DNA of 64,000 nt from Streptomyces olivochromogenes (GCF_001514115.1 NZ_KQ948470.1:62001-126000); one strand, 5' to 3'; positions 50,216-59,701 are shown, counted from the first letter of the stretch. Numbers and translations are program-made. Notes: generated from the letters alone by a model not told the origin.

Positions 50216-52498
50216 GTGAAGTTCACCGACGGCTACTGGCTGCTGCGCGAGGGCGTCAGCGCGGCCCACCCGGTCGAGGTCCTCGACGTCAGCGCGTCCG
50301 ACGGAACCCTCGACATCCACGCGCCGACCCAGCCCATCCGCCACCGCGGCGACCTGCTGAAGGGACCGGTCGTGACGATCAGCGCGCACGCGCCGATGCC
50401 GGACGTCATCGGCGTCACGTTCACGCACTTCCAGGGCGAGGAACCGCGCGGCCCCCGCTTCGAGCTCCACCGGAGCGTCGGGGGGTCCGCTGGATACCCC
50501 CCGGAAAAGCACAGCACCCCCACCGTGGAGCACGACGACGAGCACGCGACCCTCACCGCGGGCGCCCTGTCCGTGCGGGTCGCCCGCACCACCCCCTGGC
50601 ATGTCGACTTCCTCGCCCACGGCCGCGTCCTCACCACCAGCGGCCCCAAGGGCATGGGCATCATGCGGGACGCGGCCGGCGCCCACTATCTGCGCGAGCA
50701 GCTGAACCTCGGGGTCGGCACCCAGGTCTACGGCCTCGGCGAGCGCTTCGGCCCGCTCGTCAAGAACGGCCAGGTCGTGGACATGTGGAACGCCGACGGC
50801 GGTACGGCGACGGAACAGGCCTACAAGAACGTCCCCTTCTATCTGACGGACGCGGGCTACGGGGTCTTCGTCGACCACCCGGGCCGTGTCTCCTTCGAGG
50901 TCGCCTCGGAAGCGGTCTCCCGGGTCCAGTTCAGCGCCGAGACACAGCAGTTGACGTACTACGTGATCTACGGGCCGACCCCGAAGGACATCCTGCGCAA
51001 GTACACCCAGCTCACCGGACGCCCGGCCCTCCCGCCCGCCTGGTCCTTCGGCCTGTGGCTGTCGACGTCCTTCACCACCTCCTACGACGAGGCCACCGTC
51101 ACCTCCTTCATCGACGGCATGCGGGAGCGCGAACTCCCCCTCTCCGTCTTCCACTTCGACTGCTTCTGGATGCGCGAGTTCAACTGGTGCGACTTCCGGT
51201 GGGACCCGCGCGTGTTCCCCGATCCGGAAGGCATGCTGACCCGGCTGAAGGACAAGGGCCTGCGCATCTGCGTGTGGATCAACCCGTACATCGCGCAGCG
51301 CTCCCCGCTCTTCGCGGAGGGCAAGGCCCTGGGCCATCTGCTCAGGAAGCCCGACGGCAGTGTGTGGCAGTGGGACCTGTGGCAGCCGGGCATGGCGCTG
51401 GTCGACTTCACCAGCCCGGCCGCCCGTGACTGGTACGCCTCGAAGCTGGAGGCGCTGCTCGACCAGGGCGTCGACTGCTTCAAGACCGACTTCGGCGAGC
51501 GGGTCCCGGTCGACGTGGCGTACGCCGACGGCGCCGACCCGGAACGCATGCACAACTACTACACCTACCTCTACAACCGCACCGTCTTCGAGGTGCTGCG
51601 CAAGCACCGGGGCGAGGCGGAGGCCGTCGTCTTCGCGCGCTCGGCGACCGCCGGCAGCCAGCAGTTCCCGGTGCACTGGGGAGGCGACTGCGAGGCGACG
51701 TACGCGTCGATGGCCGAGTCGCTGCGCGGCGGGCTGAGCCTCGGCATGTCGGGGTTCGGGTTCTGGAGCCACGACATCGGCGGCTTCGAGGGAACACCGA
51801 CACCGGCCCTCTTCAAACGGTGGATCGCCTTCGGGCTCCTCTCCTCCCACAGCCGGCTGCACGGCTCGTCCTCCTACCGGGTGCCGTGGCTGTTCGACGA
51901 GGAGGCCGTGGACGTGCTGCGGCTGTTCACCCGGCTGAAGCTCGCCCTCATGCCCTATCTGTACGAGGCCGCCCGCGCCGCCCACGCGGAGGGCGTGCCG
52001 ATGATGCGGGCGATGGTCCTCGAGTTCCCCGACGACCCGGGGTGCGCGCACCTGGAACGGCAGTACATGCTCGGCCCGGACCTGCTGGTCGCACCCGTCT
52101 TCAGCGACGAGGGAGACGTCTCCTACTACGTCCCGGACGGCACCTGGACCCACTTCCTCACGGGGCGCACGGTGACCGGTCCGCGCTGGGTGCGCGAGCG
52201 GCACGGCTTCACAAGCGTGCCGCTGCTGGTGCGGCCGGGCGCGGTGATCCCGGTGGGCGCGGTGGACGACCGGCCCGACTACGTCCACGCCGACGGGGTC
52301 ACGCTCAGGGCGTACGGCCTGGAGCGGGGCGCCCAGGTGACCGTGCCGGTCGGCGACGTGACCTTCACCGTCGTACGGGAAGGAGACACGCTCCGGGCGT
52401 CCTGCAGTGATCCCTCGACACCCTGGGGGCTGGCCTCCGGGGAGCGGACCGCGCAGGCACAGGCGGGGACCGGGTTCCTCACGGTGGAGCCGGCCTGA
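50216..52498 (+). CDS. GH31 alpha-xylosidase (YicI type), cytoplasmic
   Basis: This 760-residue retaining glycosidase removes alpha-linked xylose from the non-reducing end. Nucleophile Asp425 lies in KTDFGERVP and acid/base Asp491 in HWGGDCEATY. Both motifs and their 66-residue spacing match E. coli YicI (Asp416/Asp482, from memory), which separates it from alpha-glucosidases. No signal peptide is present, so it acts on imported material such as isoprimeverose or xyloglucan oligosaccharides. It starts at GTG 50216 with AAGGGG upstream; the stop overlaps the LacI gene (TGATG). Confidence 0.9.
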   Translation: MKFTDGYWLLREGVSAAHPVEVLDVSASDGTLDIHAPTQPIRHRGDLLKGPVVTISAHAPMPDVIGVTFTHFQGEEPRGPRFELHRSVGGSAGYPPEKHSTPTVEHDDEHATLTAGALSVRVARTTPWHVDFLAHGRVLTTSGPKGMGIMRDAAGAHYLREQLNLGVGTQVYGLGERFGPLVKNGQVVDMWNADGGTATEQAYKNVPFYLTDAGYGVFVDHPGRVSFEVASEAVSRVQFSAETQQLTYYVIYGPTPKDILRKYTQLTGRPALPPAWSFGLWLSTSFTTSYDEATVTSFIDGMRERELPLSVFHFDCFWMREFNWCDFRWDPRVFPDPEGMLTRLKDKGLRICVWINPYIAQRSPLFAEGKALGHLLRKPDGSVWQWDLWQPGMALVDFTSPAARDWYASKLEALLDQGVDCFKTDFGERVPVDVAYADGADPERMHNYYTYLYNRTVFEVLRKHRGEAEAVVFARSATAGSQQFPVHWGGDCEATYASMAESLRGGLSLGMSGFGFWSHDIGGFEGTPTPALFKRWIAFGLLSSHSRLHGSSSYRVPWLFDEEAVDVLRLFTRLKLALMPYLYEAARAAHAEGVPMMRAMVLEFPDDPGCAHLERQYMLGPDLLVAPVFSDEGDVSYYVPDGTWTHFLTGRTVTGPRWVRERHGFTSVPLLVRPGAVIPVGAVDDRPDYVHADGVTLRAYGLERGAQVTVPVGDVTFTVVREGDTLRASCSDPSTPWGLASGERTAQAQAGTGFLTVEPA

Positions 52499-53511
52499 TG
52501 GTGAAGATCACCGATGTGGCGCGGCACGCCGGGGTCTCCCCCAGCACCGTCTCCTACGCCCTCAGCGGCAAGCGCCCCATCTCCGAGGAGACCCGGCAGC
52601 GCATCGAGGCCAGCATCCGCGAACTCGGCTACCGCCCGCACGCGGGGGCACGGGCGCTGGCCAGCAGCCGGTCCAACGTCCTGGCGCTGGTGGTGCCGCT
52701 GCGGGCGGGCATCCATGTGCCGGTGGTGATGCAGTTCGCGGTGTCGGTGGTGACGGCGGCGCGCCGGCACGATCACGACGTCCTGCTGCTGACGCAGGAG
52801 GAGGGCGAGGAGGGGCTGCGGCGGGTCGCGGACACCGCGCTGGTGGACGCGCTGATCGTGATGGACGTCCAGCTGCACGACCCCAGGCTGCCGCTGCTGC
52901 GCGCCCTGGACCGCCCCTCGGTCCTCATCGGGTTCCCTGCCGGGCCCGCCGGGCTGACCTGCATCGACCTGGACTTCAAGGCGGCGGGCGAGCTGTGCGT
53001 CGAGCGGCTGGCGAGGCTCGGGCACCGGGTCGTGGCGCTGGTCGGGTCACCGCCCGAGGTGTACGTACGGGGGACGGCGTTCGCCCAGCGCGTGGTGGAG
53101 GGCTTCACCGCCGCCGCCGACCGGGGCGGGCTGGCGTCCTCCGTCCACCCCTGCGAGGCCTCGCCCGCCGCCGCCCGCCGGGTCGCCGAACAGCTCCTGC
53201 GCGAACAGCCGGCGCTCACCGGCGTCGTCGTGCACAACGAACCGGTCCTGGAACCGCTGATCGACGCCTTCGGGCAGCTCGGTCTGCGCGTCCCCGTCGA
53301 CCTGTCCGTCACCGCGATCTGCCCGGACGAGCTCGCCGAGAACGTCCGCGTCCCCGTCACCTCCGTCGCCATCCCGTCCACCGAGGTGGGCGCGCGGGCG
53401 GTGGAACTGCTGATGAAGAAGCTGGGCGGCACCGACGTACCCGAGGCCACGCTCCTCGCACCCCGGCTGACGGAACGGGCGAGTACCGCACCGCGCACGC
53501 TCACCCCTTGA
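52498..53511 (+). CDS. LacI-family repressor of the glycan operon
   Basis: The 337-residue regulator has the LacI helix-turn-helix and hinge at residues 3-60 (KITDVARHAGVSPSTVSYAL, then GYRPHAGARALASSRSNVLALV). A periplasmic-binding-protein-like sugar-sensing domain follows (SVTAICPDELAENVRVPVTSVAIP). It is translationally coupled to the alpha-xylosidase gene. Two LacI-type palindromes sit on the operon promoter at 47035-47073, so auto-repression released by an internalised sugar is the simplest model. Confidence 0.9.
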   Translation: MVKITDVARHAGVSPSTVSYALSGKRPISEETRQRIEASIRELGYRPHAGARALASSRSNVLALVVPLRAGIHVPVVMQFAVSVVTAARRHDHDVLLLTQEEGEEGLRRVADTALVDALIVMDVQLHDPRLPLLRALDRPSVLIGFPAGPAGLTCIDLDFKAAGELCVERLARLGHRVVALVGSPPEVYVRGTAFAQRVVEGFTAAADRGGLASSVHPCEASPAAARRVAEQLLREQPALTGVVVHNEPVLEPLIDAFGQLGLRVPVDLSVTAICPDELAENVRVPVTSVAIPSTEVGARAVELLMKKLGGTDVPEATLLAPRLTERASTAPRTLTP

Positions 53512-53522
53512 GGAGCCGTGAC

Positions 53523-56465
53523 ATGAGGAAAGGCAAGAGAAGCAAGAGAAGCAGAGGAAGCAGGAGAAGACAGCGGGCCTCCCTCATCCTGGCGCTGGCG
53601 CTGACCGCCGGTCTGACAGCCGTCGTTCCCGCGGGGGCGGACGACCCCGCGTACGCCTTCCGCAACCCCCGCCTCCCCGTCACCGAACGCGTGAACGACC
53701 TGCTCGGGAGGCTGACGCTCGACGAGAAGATCTCCCTCCTCCACCAGTACGAGCCCGCGATCCCCCGCCTCGGCATCCAGTCCTTCCGCACCGGCACCGA
53801 GGCCCTGCACGGCGTCGCCTGGCTCGGCAGGGCGACCGTCTTCCCGCAGGCGATCGGACTCGCCTCCACCTGGGACCCGGCGCTGATCCAGCAGGTCGGC
53901 TCGGCGGTCGGCGACGAGGCGCGCGGCTTCCAGCAGGAACGCCCCGACGGCTGGGGCCTCAACCTGTGGGCGCCCGTGGTCAACCTGCTGCGCGACCCGC
54001 GCTGGGGACGCAACGAGGAGGGCTACTCCGAGGACCCGTACCTGACCGGTTCGATCTCCACGGCGTACGGCGAGGGTCTGACCGGCGGCGACCCCGACCA
54101 CCTCAAGACGGCCCCCACCCTCAAGCACTACCTCGCCAACAACAACGAGGTGAACCGCACGACCACGTCCTCGGACCTGCGCCCGCGCGTCCAGCACGAG
54201 TACGACGAGGCGGCGTTCAGACCGGCGGTGGAAGCGGACGCGACGACGGGCGTGATGGCGTCGTACAACCTGGTCAACGGCCGCCCCGACACGGTGAACC
54301 CGGACCTGGACGACGTCGTACGGACGTGGACCTCCCGAGATCTCCTGAACGTCACCGACGCCTTCGCTCCGGGCAATCTCACCGGAGACCAGCAGTACTA
54401 CCCCACCCTCGCCGAGGGCGACGCGGCGGCGCTCAAGGCGGGCATCGACAGCTTCACGGACAACAACGGCGACTCGGCCCCGACGACCACGGCCGTCAAG
54501 TCCGCCCTGGCCACGGGCCTGTTGAAGGAGTCGGACGTCGACACGGCCGTCTCCCACATCCTCGCCGTCCGCGTCCGGCTCGGCGAGTTCGACCCGAACG
54601 GCGGCACGTACGGCTCGATCGACCAGTCGGTCATCAACAGCCCGGCCCACCAGAAGCTGGCCCGCGAGGCGGCGGCGGAGAGCGCGGTCCTGCTCAAGAA
54701 CAAGGACGGCGTACTGCCCCTGAAGACCTCGGCGAAGAACGTGACCGTGGTCGGCCCGCTCGCCGACACCCTCTACACGGACTGGTACTCCGGCACACTG
54801 CCGTACGCGGTCACACCTGCCGACGGCATCGCCGCGAAGCTGGGCGCCTCGGTGGGAAGCAGCGAGGGCGTCGACCGCATCGCGCTGAAGGACACGGCGA
54901 CGGGGAAGTACGTGACGGCGGGCGCGTCTCAGGCCGGTGGGGCCCTGAAGGAGAGCACCGAGACAGGGGTGGCGGCCCAGTTCGACGCGTTCGACTGGGG
55001 CTCCGGCATCGTGACCCTGCGCTCGGCCGCCAACGGCAAGTACGTCGGCTACAACTGGTCGAACTTCGTCAACGACCAGGTCCAGCCCAACGGTTGGTAC
55101 GTCCAGCAGCAGTTCGAGCTGGAGCAGCAGGACGACGGGACGTACCTGCTCCGGTACGCCGGATACGAGACCACCGAGTCCTGGTGGTCGAACCCCGTCT
55201 ACCTCGGCCCGACGGGCCCCGACGGCACCCTGGGCCTGGTCGAGAAGTCGGGGGCGGCCCACTACTCCAAGGACGTCGTCCGCAGCGGCGTGGGCGAGGC
55301 GGTGGCCGCGGTGCGGGGCAAGGACACGGCGGTGGTCGTGGTCGGCTCGATGCCCGCGATCAACGGCCGCGAGGCCCACGACCGTACGGACATGGGCCTG
55401 GCCCCGGCACAGGAGGCCCTGGTCAAAGCGGTGCGCGCGGCCAATCCGAAGACGGTCGTGATCGTGGAGAACAGCTACCCGACCACCCTCGGCACCCTCC
55501 AGAAGGAGGTCCCGGCCCTCCTGTGGACCACCCACGCGGGCCAGGAGACGGGCAACGCGCTCGCCGACGTCCTCTACGGCGACACGAACCCGGCGGGCCG
55601 CCTCACCCAGACCTGGTACCGGTCGGCATCGGACCTCCCCTCGATCCTCGACTACGACATCATCAAGTCCGACCGCACCTACCAGTACTTCAAGGGGCGG
55701 CCGCTGTACCCCTTCGGCTACGGCCTGTCGTACACGACGTTCCGCTACGGCGCGCCGAAGAGGGTGGACGGCGGCTACGAGGTGGCGGTCACGAACACGG
55801 GCAAGCGGGCGGGCGACGAGGTCGTCCAGCTCTACACCCACCAGCGGGCATCGAGGGACAAGCAGCCCCTGAAGCAGCTGAAGGCGTACACGAGGGTGTC
55901 CCTGAAGCCGGGCGAGACGAAGACGGTCCGACTGAAGGTACGACCGTCGGACCTCGCGCACTGGGACGTCACCCGCTCGAAGTGGGTGGTGGAGAGCGGC
56001 ACGTACGACGTCCTGGTCGGCGCCTCGTCCTCCGACATCCGCTCCCGGACGTCATGGACGGTACGGGGCGAGACGATCCCGCCCCGGGATCTCACGAAGG
56101 TGACCCGGGCGGAGAACTTCGACGACTACTCACCCGGTTCCGTCCGTCTGGTCGACGAGAAGAAGGCGCGCGGGACGGCGGTGGGCGCGACGGCCGACGG
56201 AGCCTGGCTGAAGTTCGCGGACACCGAACTGGGCTCCGGTGCCTCCAAGTTCAGCGCACGCGTCGCCGGTTCGTCGGGCACGGTCGAGGTCCGGCTGGGC
56301 TCGCCGACCGGCCCGCTCGTCGGCACCGCTCGTACGGGCGGCACGGCATCCCCGTACGACTACACGACGGTGACCGCCGCCCTCACCGGCGCGGCGAAGG
56401 GCCGTACGGGCGTGTACCTGGTGCTGAGCGGGGGTGTGCGACTGTCCACGTTCACCCTGCGCTGA
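53523..56465 (+). CDS. Secreted multidomain GH3 beta-glycosidase
   Basis: This 980-residue exported enzyme has a signal peptide (basic Lys/Arg-rich start, hydrophobic core, cleavage near AGA-DDPAYAF). The GH3 N-terminal barrel carries the probable nucleophile Asp279 in LLNVTDAF, where most GH3 enzymes have SDW. Residues about 453-554 look like a beta-trefoil/fascin-like insert (DTATGKYVTAG, SAANGKYVGYNWSNF). The second GH3 domain and a fibronectin-III-like domain follow, and residues 863-980 resemble a CBM6-type binding module. Beta-glucosidase or beta-xylosidase activity fits the operon; it would trim polymer outside the cell before import. GAGGAG lies before the ATG. Confidence 0.88.
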   Translation: MRKGKRSKRSRGSRRRQRASLILALALTAGLTAVVPAGADDPAYAFRNPRLPVTERVNDLLGRLTLDEKISLLHQYEPAIPRLGIQSFRTGTEALHGVAWLGRATVFPQAIGLASTWDPALIQQVGSAVGDEARGFQQERPDGWGLNLWAPVVNLLRDPRWGRNEEGYSEDPYLTGSISTAYGEGLTGGDPDHLKTAPTLKHYLANNNEVNRTTTSSDLRPRVQHEYDEAAFRPAVEADATTGVMASYNLVNGRPDTVNPDLDDVVRTWTSRDLLNVTDAFAPGNLTGDQQYYPTLAEGDAAALKAGIDSFTDNNGDSAPTTTAVKSALATGLLKESDVDTAVSHILAVRVRLGEFDPNGGTYGSIDQSVINSPAHQKLAREAAAESAVLLKNKDGVLPLKTSAKNVTVVGPLADTLYTDWYSGTLPYAVTPADGIAAKLGASVGSSEGVDRIALKDTATGKYVTAGASQAGGALKESTETGVAAQFDAFDWGSGIVTLRSAANGKYVGYNWSNFVNDQVQPNGWYVQQQFELEQQDDGTYLLRYAGYETTESWWSNPVYLGPTGPDGTLGLVEKSGAAHYSKDVVRSGVGEAVAAVRGKDTAVVVVGSMPAINGREAHDRTDMGLAPAQEALVKAVRAANPKTVVIVENSYPTTLGTLQKEVPALLWTTHAGQETGNALADVLYGDTNPAGRLTQTWYRSASDLPSILDYDIIKSDRTYQYFKGRPLYPFGYGLSYTTFRYGAPKRVDGGYEVAVTNTGKRAGDEVVQLYTHQRASRDKQPLKQLKAYTRVSLKPGETKTVRLKVRPSDLAHWDVTRSKWVVESGTYDVLVGASSSDIRSRTSWTVRGETIPPRDLTKVTRAENFDDYSPGSVRLVDEKKARGTAVGATADGAWLKFADTELGSGASKFSARVAGSSGTVEVRLGSPTGPLVGTARTGGTASPYDYTTVTAALTGAAKGRTGVYLVLSGGVRLSTFTLR

Positions 56466-56471
56466 GGCGGG

Positions 56472-57875
56472 TCAGCCGGCCTCGATCAGGAACTCCACGT
56501 CGGAGACGTGGTACTCGCCGTACCCGAAGCGCTCGCCGATCGCCTTGTACCGGTCGTACCGCTCCTGTGTGAGGGGCACGGACAGCGTGCTCAGGACGCG
56601 GAGGAACAAGCGGAACCCGAGATCGGGATCGATCCGGGTGACCACGTGTTCCAGCGCGTCCATGACGTCCGTGGCGGGAACAGGATGCCAGTGGGGGCTG
56701 ACGACCTTGTCCGCCACCGCGGGCGCCGTCTCCCGTACTTCCCGCAGCACCGGGTCGGCGAGTTCGCTGCGGGCGGGCGCCACAACGGGTGTGAACGCGG
56801 GGGCGGCCTCCCTCAGCCGCTCCCGGCACACGTCCGCGATCAGCCGAAGCCAGTCCCGGCCGTCGGTACTCCCCGGCCTGTCCGAGGCCCCGGCCCACAG
56901 GGCGGTGACCGCGGCGTCGGGCAGTGCGGACCGCAGCAGCCGGAGCGCGTCCTCCAGGAGGACGGCCGCCCCGGAGCCCGGGGTCTGCCCGATGTCGTCG
57001 CCCGCGGCTGCCTTCCGGAGCTCCTCCCGGCTTTCACGCCAGTCCTGATGGGCCTGCCCGGCGAGGCGGGAGAACCCGAAGTCCCAGGTGGCGTCGCGGC
57101 GGGCGGTGTCGATGGGCGGCCACGCGATGTCGAGACCGGAGTCGATGAGCGCGGCGGGGTGGCCGAACCTCTCACCGAGCGCTTGGAGCCGGTCGTACCG
57201 CGCCTTTTCTATCCGCACGGAGTGCGCCTTCAGCGCGCGGAGGAAGAGCCGGAAGCCGAGATCGGGATCCACGTGGGCGGCCACCTCTTCGAGGGCCGAC
57301 AGGGTGTCGGGGGAAGGGAGGGGACCGGCCGACCGCTCGCGACAGGACCGCATCTTCGCGATCTCCGCGATCTCCGCGACGACGTCGTCACGCACCTCGT
57401 CGGCCGCCGGCCGCCAGGCGCCCCACCACGAGGAAGGTGCCGGGCGCCGCCCGGGAATCTTCCGGGGCGGGCGTGCGGCGCAGGTCTCGTCGATGCGCCG
57501 CAGCCAGTCACGGGCGCTCATGCCGTGCGCCGCGGGATCCCACCCGCCCCCGGCGGCCGCTCGCCACACGGCCCGGATCGCCTCGTCCGCCAGCGGGGAC
57601 TCGACGAGCCCGCGCACGTCCTCGCGCAGCTCCTCGGCGTACCCCCAGTCGTCGTGGCTGGTGTCATAGCCGAGGATGCTCCGCTCGTCCGCGCTGAGAT
57701 GGTCGACGCTGCCCACGGGACACTCACGGTCATACGCATCGAGCTTCGCCGTGACGAGCCCGAGTGCCGCGCCGGTGTCCTCCGGGGCGGGTGAGAGCGT
57801 GAACGCCTCGGCCAGCCCACTGAGTCCGAAGTCCGCGTCGTATTCCACGTAGTACGGCTCCTGCCGTCCCGTCAC
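56472..57875 (-). CDS. Unrecognised protein with two tandem copies of a novel module
   Basis: The 467-residue protein contains the same module twice, about residues 1-250 and 260-467. Each has a DFG near its start (ADFGLSG, WDFGFSR), a central W-rich helix pair (RDWLRRIDETC, RDWLRLIADVC) and an identical DPDLGFRLFLR (203-213, 416-426). The end reads RYDRLQALGERFGH or RYDRYKAIGERFGYGEYHVSDVEFL. A third copy is the gene at 59023. GTG 57875 has GGAGGGG seven bases before it. No signal peptide or membrane segment. I know no family for it; an immunity-like or substrate-adaptor role is only a guess. Confidence 0.75.
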   Translation of the reverse strand: MTGRQEPYYVEYDADFGLSGLAEAFTLSPAPEDTGAALGLVTAKLDAYDRECPVGSVDHLSADERSILGYDTSHDDWGYAEELREDVRGLVESPLADEAIRAVWRAAAGGGWDPAAHGMSARDWLRRIDETCAARPPRKIPGRRPAPSSWWGAWRPAADEVRDDVVAEIAEIAKMRSCRERSAGPLPSPDTLSALEEVAAHVDPDLGFRLFLRALKAHSVRIEKARYDRLQALGERFGHPAALIDSGLDIAWPPIDTARRDATWDFGFSRLAGQAHQDWRESREELRKAAAGDDIGQTPGSGAAVLLEDALRLLRSALPDAAVTALWAGASDRPGSTDGRDWLRLIADVCRERLREAAPAFTPVVAPARSELADPVLREVRETAPAVADKVVSPHWHPVPATDVMDALEHVVTRIDPDLGFRLFLRVLSTLSVPLTQERYDRYKAIGERFGYGEYHVSDVEFLIEAG

Positions 57876-57950
57876 GGTCGTCCCCTCCAGCCGTTCAGGT
57901 CTCTCACGTCGCACACGAACCGCACTTCACCGGCCGTGTTCAGCGGACTT

Positions 57951-58688
57951 TCACACGTCCCGGTCGCCCTGCCAGGTGACTGACGTCATGGCGTCCGGAC
58001 CACCGTTCGCCAGACCTTTGTAGGTCACCTTCCGGGCAGGGCCGAGCTCGTGCGCGACGCGTCTCGCCAGCTCCGTCCCCGCGTGGAACAGCCGCTCCCA
58101 CTCGTCGTCGTACTTACCGTCCTTCCGGTCCCGCAGGTCCAGGTTCACCGTGGTGTCGATGTTCTTCGCCCACGCGTACAGATCGGCCACCAGTTCCTCG
58201 GACAGATGGAGACTGCCGACGGGACCGTCCGGCGCGAAGTCCCCGAACCCCTCCGCGCGGAGCGGGTACCACTTGAACTCGCCTTCGACCACGATGTGGA
58301 GCGGGTGCGGGGGCTCGCCGTGCTCCTCAAGGGCCCAGTCCAGACGTCCGCATCCCCAGCACACGAACTTCGCCCTGTCCTGCCGCTCGTCCCAGTACCG
58401 CACCACCCATGCGGGCCCCAGATGCCTCGCCACCGCCTGAGCGGCCTCCAGTCCCCGTTCGACGTGCTTCCGCAAGGCCGGGCGTGCGGTGAACCCGCCG
58501 GGTGGGCGCGTCTGTGACCAGGACAGCAGCTCGCGAGCCGACTCGTCGGGCAGTCCGAGTGAATCGACCGGCACGCTCTGTGTGAAGTCGGCGACCTCCG
58601 CGAGGGGGCCCGCGTCCGTCCCGTACAGCGGGGACGGAGCGCCGAGGGCACGGACGAGGAGGTGACGCGGTTCGTGACCGGTACTCAT
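57951..58688 (-). CDS. Unrecognised 245-residue cytoplasmic protein
   Basis: The protein has no signal peptide or membrane segment. Visible features are a hydrophobic/aromatic centre (LGPAWVVRYWDERQDRAKFV), a CWGCG pair of cysteines, and a C-terminal helix ERLFHAGTELARRVAHELG. It lies 75 bases before the two-module gene on the same strand and 25 bases after a DUF397-like remnant. I cannot name a family. The composition and codon use are like its neighbours, so it is probably a real gene. Confidence 0.65.
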   Translation of the reverse strand: MSTGHEPRHLLVRALGAPSPLYGTDAGPLAEVADFTQSVPVDSLGLPDESARELLSWSQTRPPGGFTARPALRKHVERGLEAAQAVARHLGPAWVVRYWDERQDRAKFVCWGCGRLDWALEEHGEPPHPLHIVVEGEFKWYPLRAEGFGDFAPDGPVGSLHLSEELVADLYAWAKNIDTTVNLDLRDRKDGKYDDEWERLFHAGTELARRVAHELGPARKVTYKGLANGGPDAMTSVTWQGDRDV

Positions 58689-58712
58689 GCCGCCGTCACC
58701 GGCCGCTCCGCC

Positions 58713-58772
58713 TCAGGCCTCGCGGGCGGCGTACGCATAGCTGGACTCGAACCATGCCAACGGTTCGCTCAT
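58713..58772 (-). pseudogene. Truncated DUF397-type small protein (19 residues)
   Basis: An ATG overlaps the stop of the DUF5753 remnant (ATGA) and encodes MSEPLAWFESSYAYAAREA before a stop. The WFxSSYS pattern is the start of DUF397 proteins, which normally continue for 40 or more residues (CVEVA). The coupling is the normal arrangement of WhiJ-type regulator and DUF397 partner genes, so this is a decayed partner. Confidence 0.5.
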
Positions 58773-59038
58773 GGCTCCTCTGCCACCTTCCTGATGAACG
58801 CTGCCGACTCCTCAACTCCGAAGGCCTGCATGCGGATCATGCCATGCACCTGCGCGAGGCCACCGCACTTCCCGGAGGGCAGCACCTGGAGGGACACGTT
58901 GCGCAGCCCGCCGATCTCCGGCAGATGGAGCAGTTGTTGCCGCATGCCCTCCCGTCCACCCACCTTCGTGCGCAGCGCGGCCTCGTGAACGACGAAGCCG
59001 AACACCGTCTTGGTGCGGTGCGTCAGAGCGGCCTGTCG
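58769..59038 (-). pseudogene. C-terminal remnant of a DUF5753 (WhiJ/Scr1-type) regulator
   Basis: The frame reads RQAALTHRTKTVFGFVVHEA, then ALRTKVGGREGMRQQLLHLPEI and NVSLQVLPSG. This is the core of the DUF5753 ligand-binding domain. The N-terminal helix-turn-helix and the last part of the domain are missing. The homologous frame begins inside the last codons of the module gene at 59023 in another frame, which marks a deletion or insertion junction. Translation could begin at GTG 59005 (78 residues), but the product would not bind DNA. Confidence 0.65.
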
Positions 59039-59697
59039 ACCAGGAACTCGACGGAGTCCACCACGAACTCGCCGTAGAAGAGGGCCGATCCGATGGTCTC
59101 CATCCTCGCGTACTGCTCCGGAGACAATGACCGATCAGAGGCGTCGTTGACTATGGTGCTGAGCAGCACCCGGAACGCCAGGTCCGGAGTGCATTGGCGA
59201 GCGCAGTCGACGAGCGCCTCGCGCACCTCGACGGCCAGGAACTCCGCCCGCTCGATCTCAGCGATGACGGCGTCCCGACACCCCCAGCCGTCCTCCACGT
59301 CGGCCCCGGCAAGCGGGCGTACGCCCGCCTTCGCGGCCAGCCGGGCATCACACAGGCCGATGACCGTCCGCGTCCACTCCGCTCCCGAGGTCCCCTCGAA
59401 GCTCGCCATGTACTGCGCTCCGGCCGTCCACAGCACCTCGAGCGTCTCTGAAGGGAGGTTGTCGAGGAGTGTCCGGGCGTCGCGGCGGACTGTCAGTGCC
59501 AGTTCGTCGGCCGATTCCAAGAGGTGTTTCGCGACGATGTCGGCGGCCGTGTCCCCGTCATGGGTCCCGTCCTGGTGGAAGAAGCTCATCACCCACGAGG
59601 CACCGAAATCGAACTCGGTGAAGCGCCGAGGGATCCTTCGGACCCAAGGTCCTCGGCCGGATGCCAGAGTCCAGCGGCGACCGGTCAGTCGGCGCAC
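59023..59697 (-). CDS. Unrecognised protein with one copy of the novel module
   Basis: The 224-residue protein aligns by eye with both halves of the two-module gene. It has FDFGASW near the start, LEVLWTAGAQYMASFEG, AEWTRTVIGLCDARL, TPDLAFRVLLSTI, and the closing YARMETIGSALFYGEFVVDSVEFLVD. The start at GTG 59697 lies four bases after the stop of the upstream 127-residue gene and right behind a purine-rich run; ATG 59589 is an alternative. No membrane segment is visible. Its 3' end overlaps the DUF5753 remnant. Confidence 0.72.
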   Translation of the reverse strand: MRRLTGRRWTLASGRGPWVRRIPRRFTEFDFGASWVMSFFHQDGTHDGDTAADIVAKHLLESADELALTVRRDARTLLDNLPSETLEVLWTAGAQYMASFEGTSGAEWTRTVIGLCDARLAAKAGVRPLAGADVEDGWGCRDAVIAEIERAEFLAVEVREALVDCARQCTPDLAFRVLLSTIVNDASDRSLSPEQYARMETIGSALFYGEFVVDSVEFLVDRPL

Positions 59698-59701
59698 CCC
59701 T

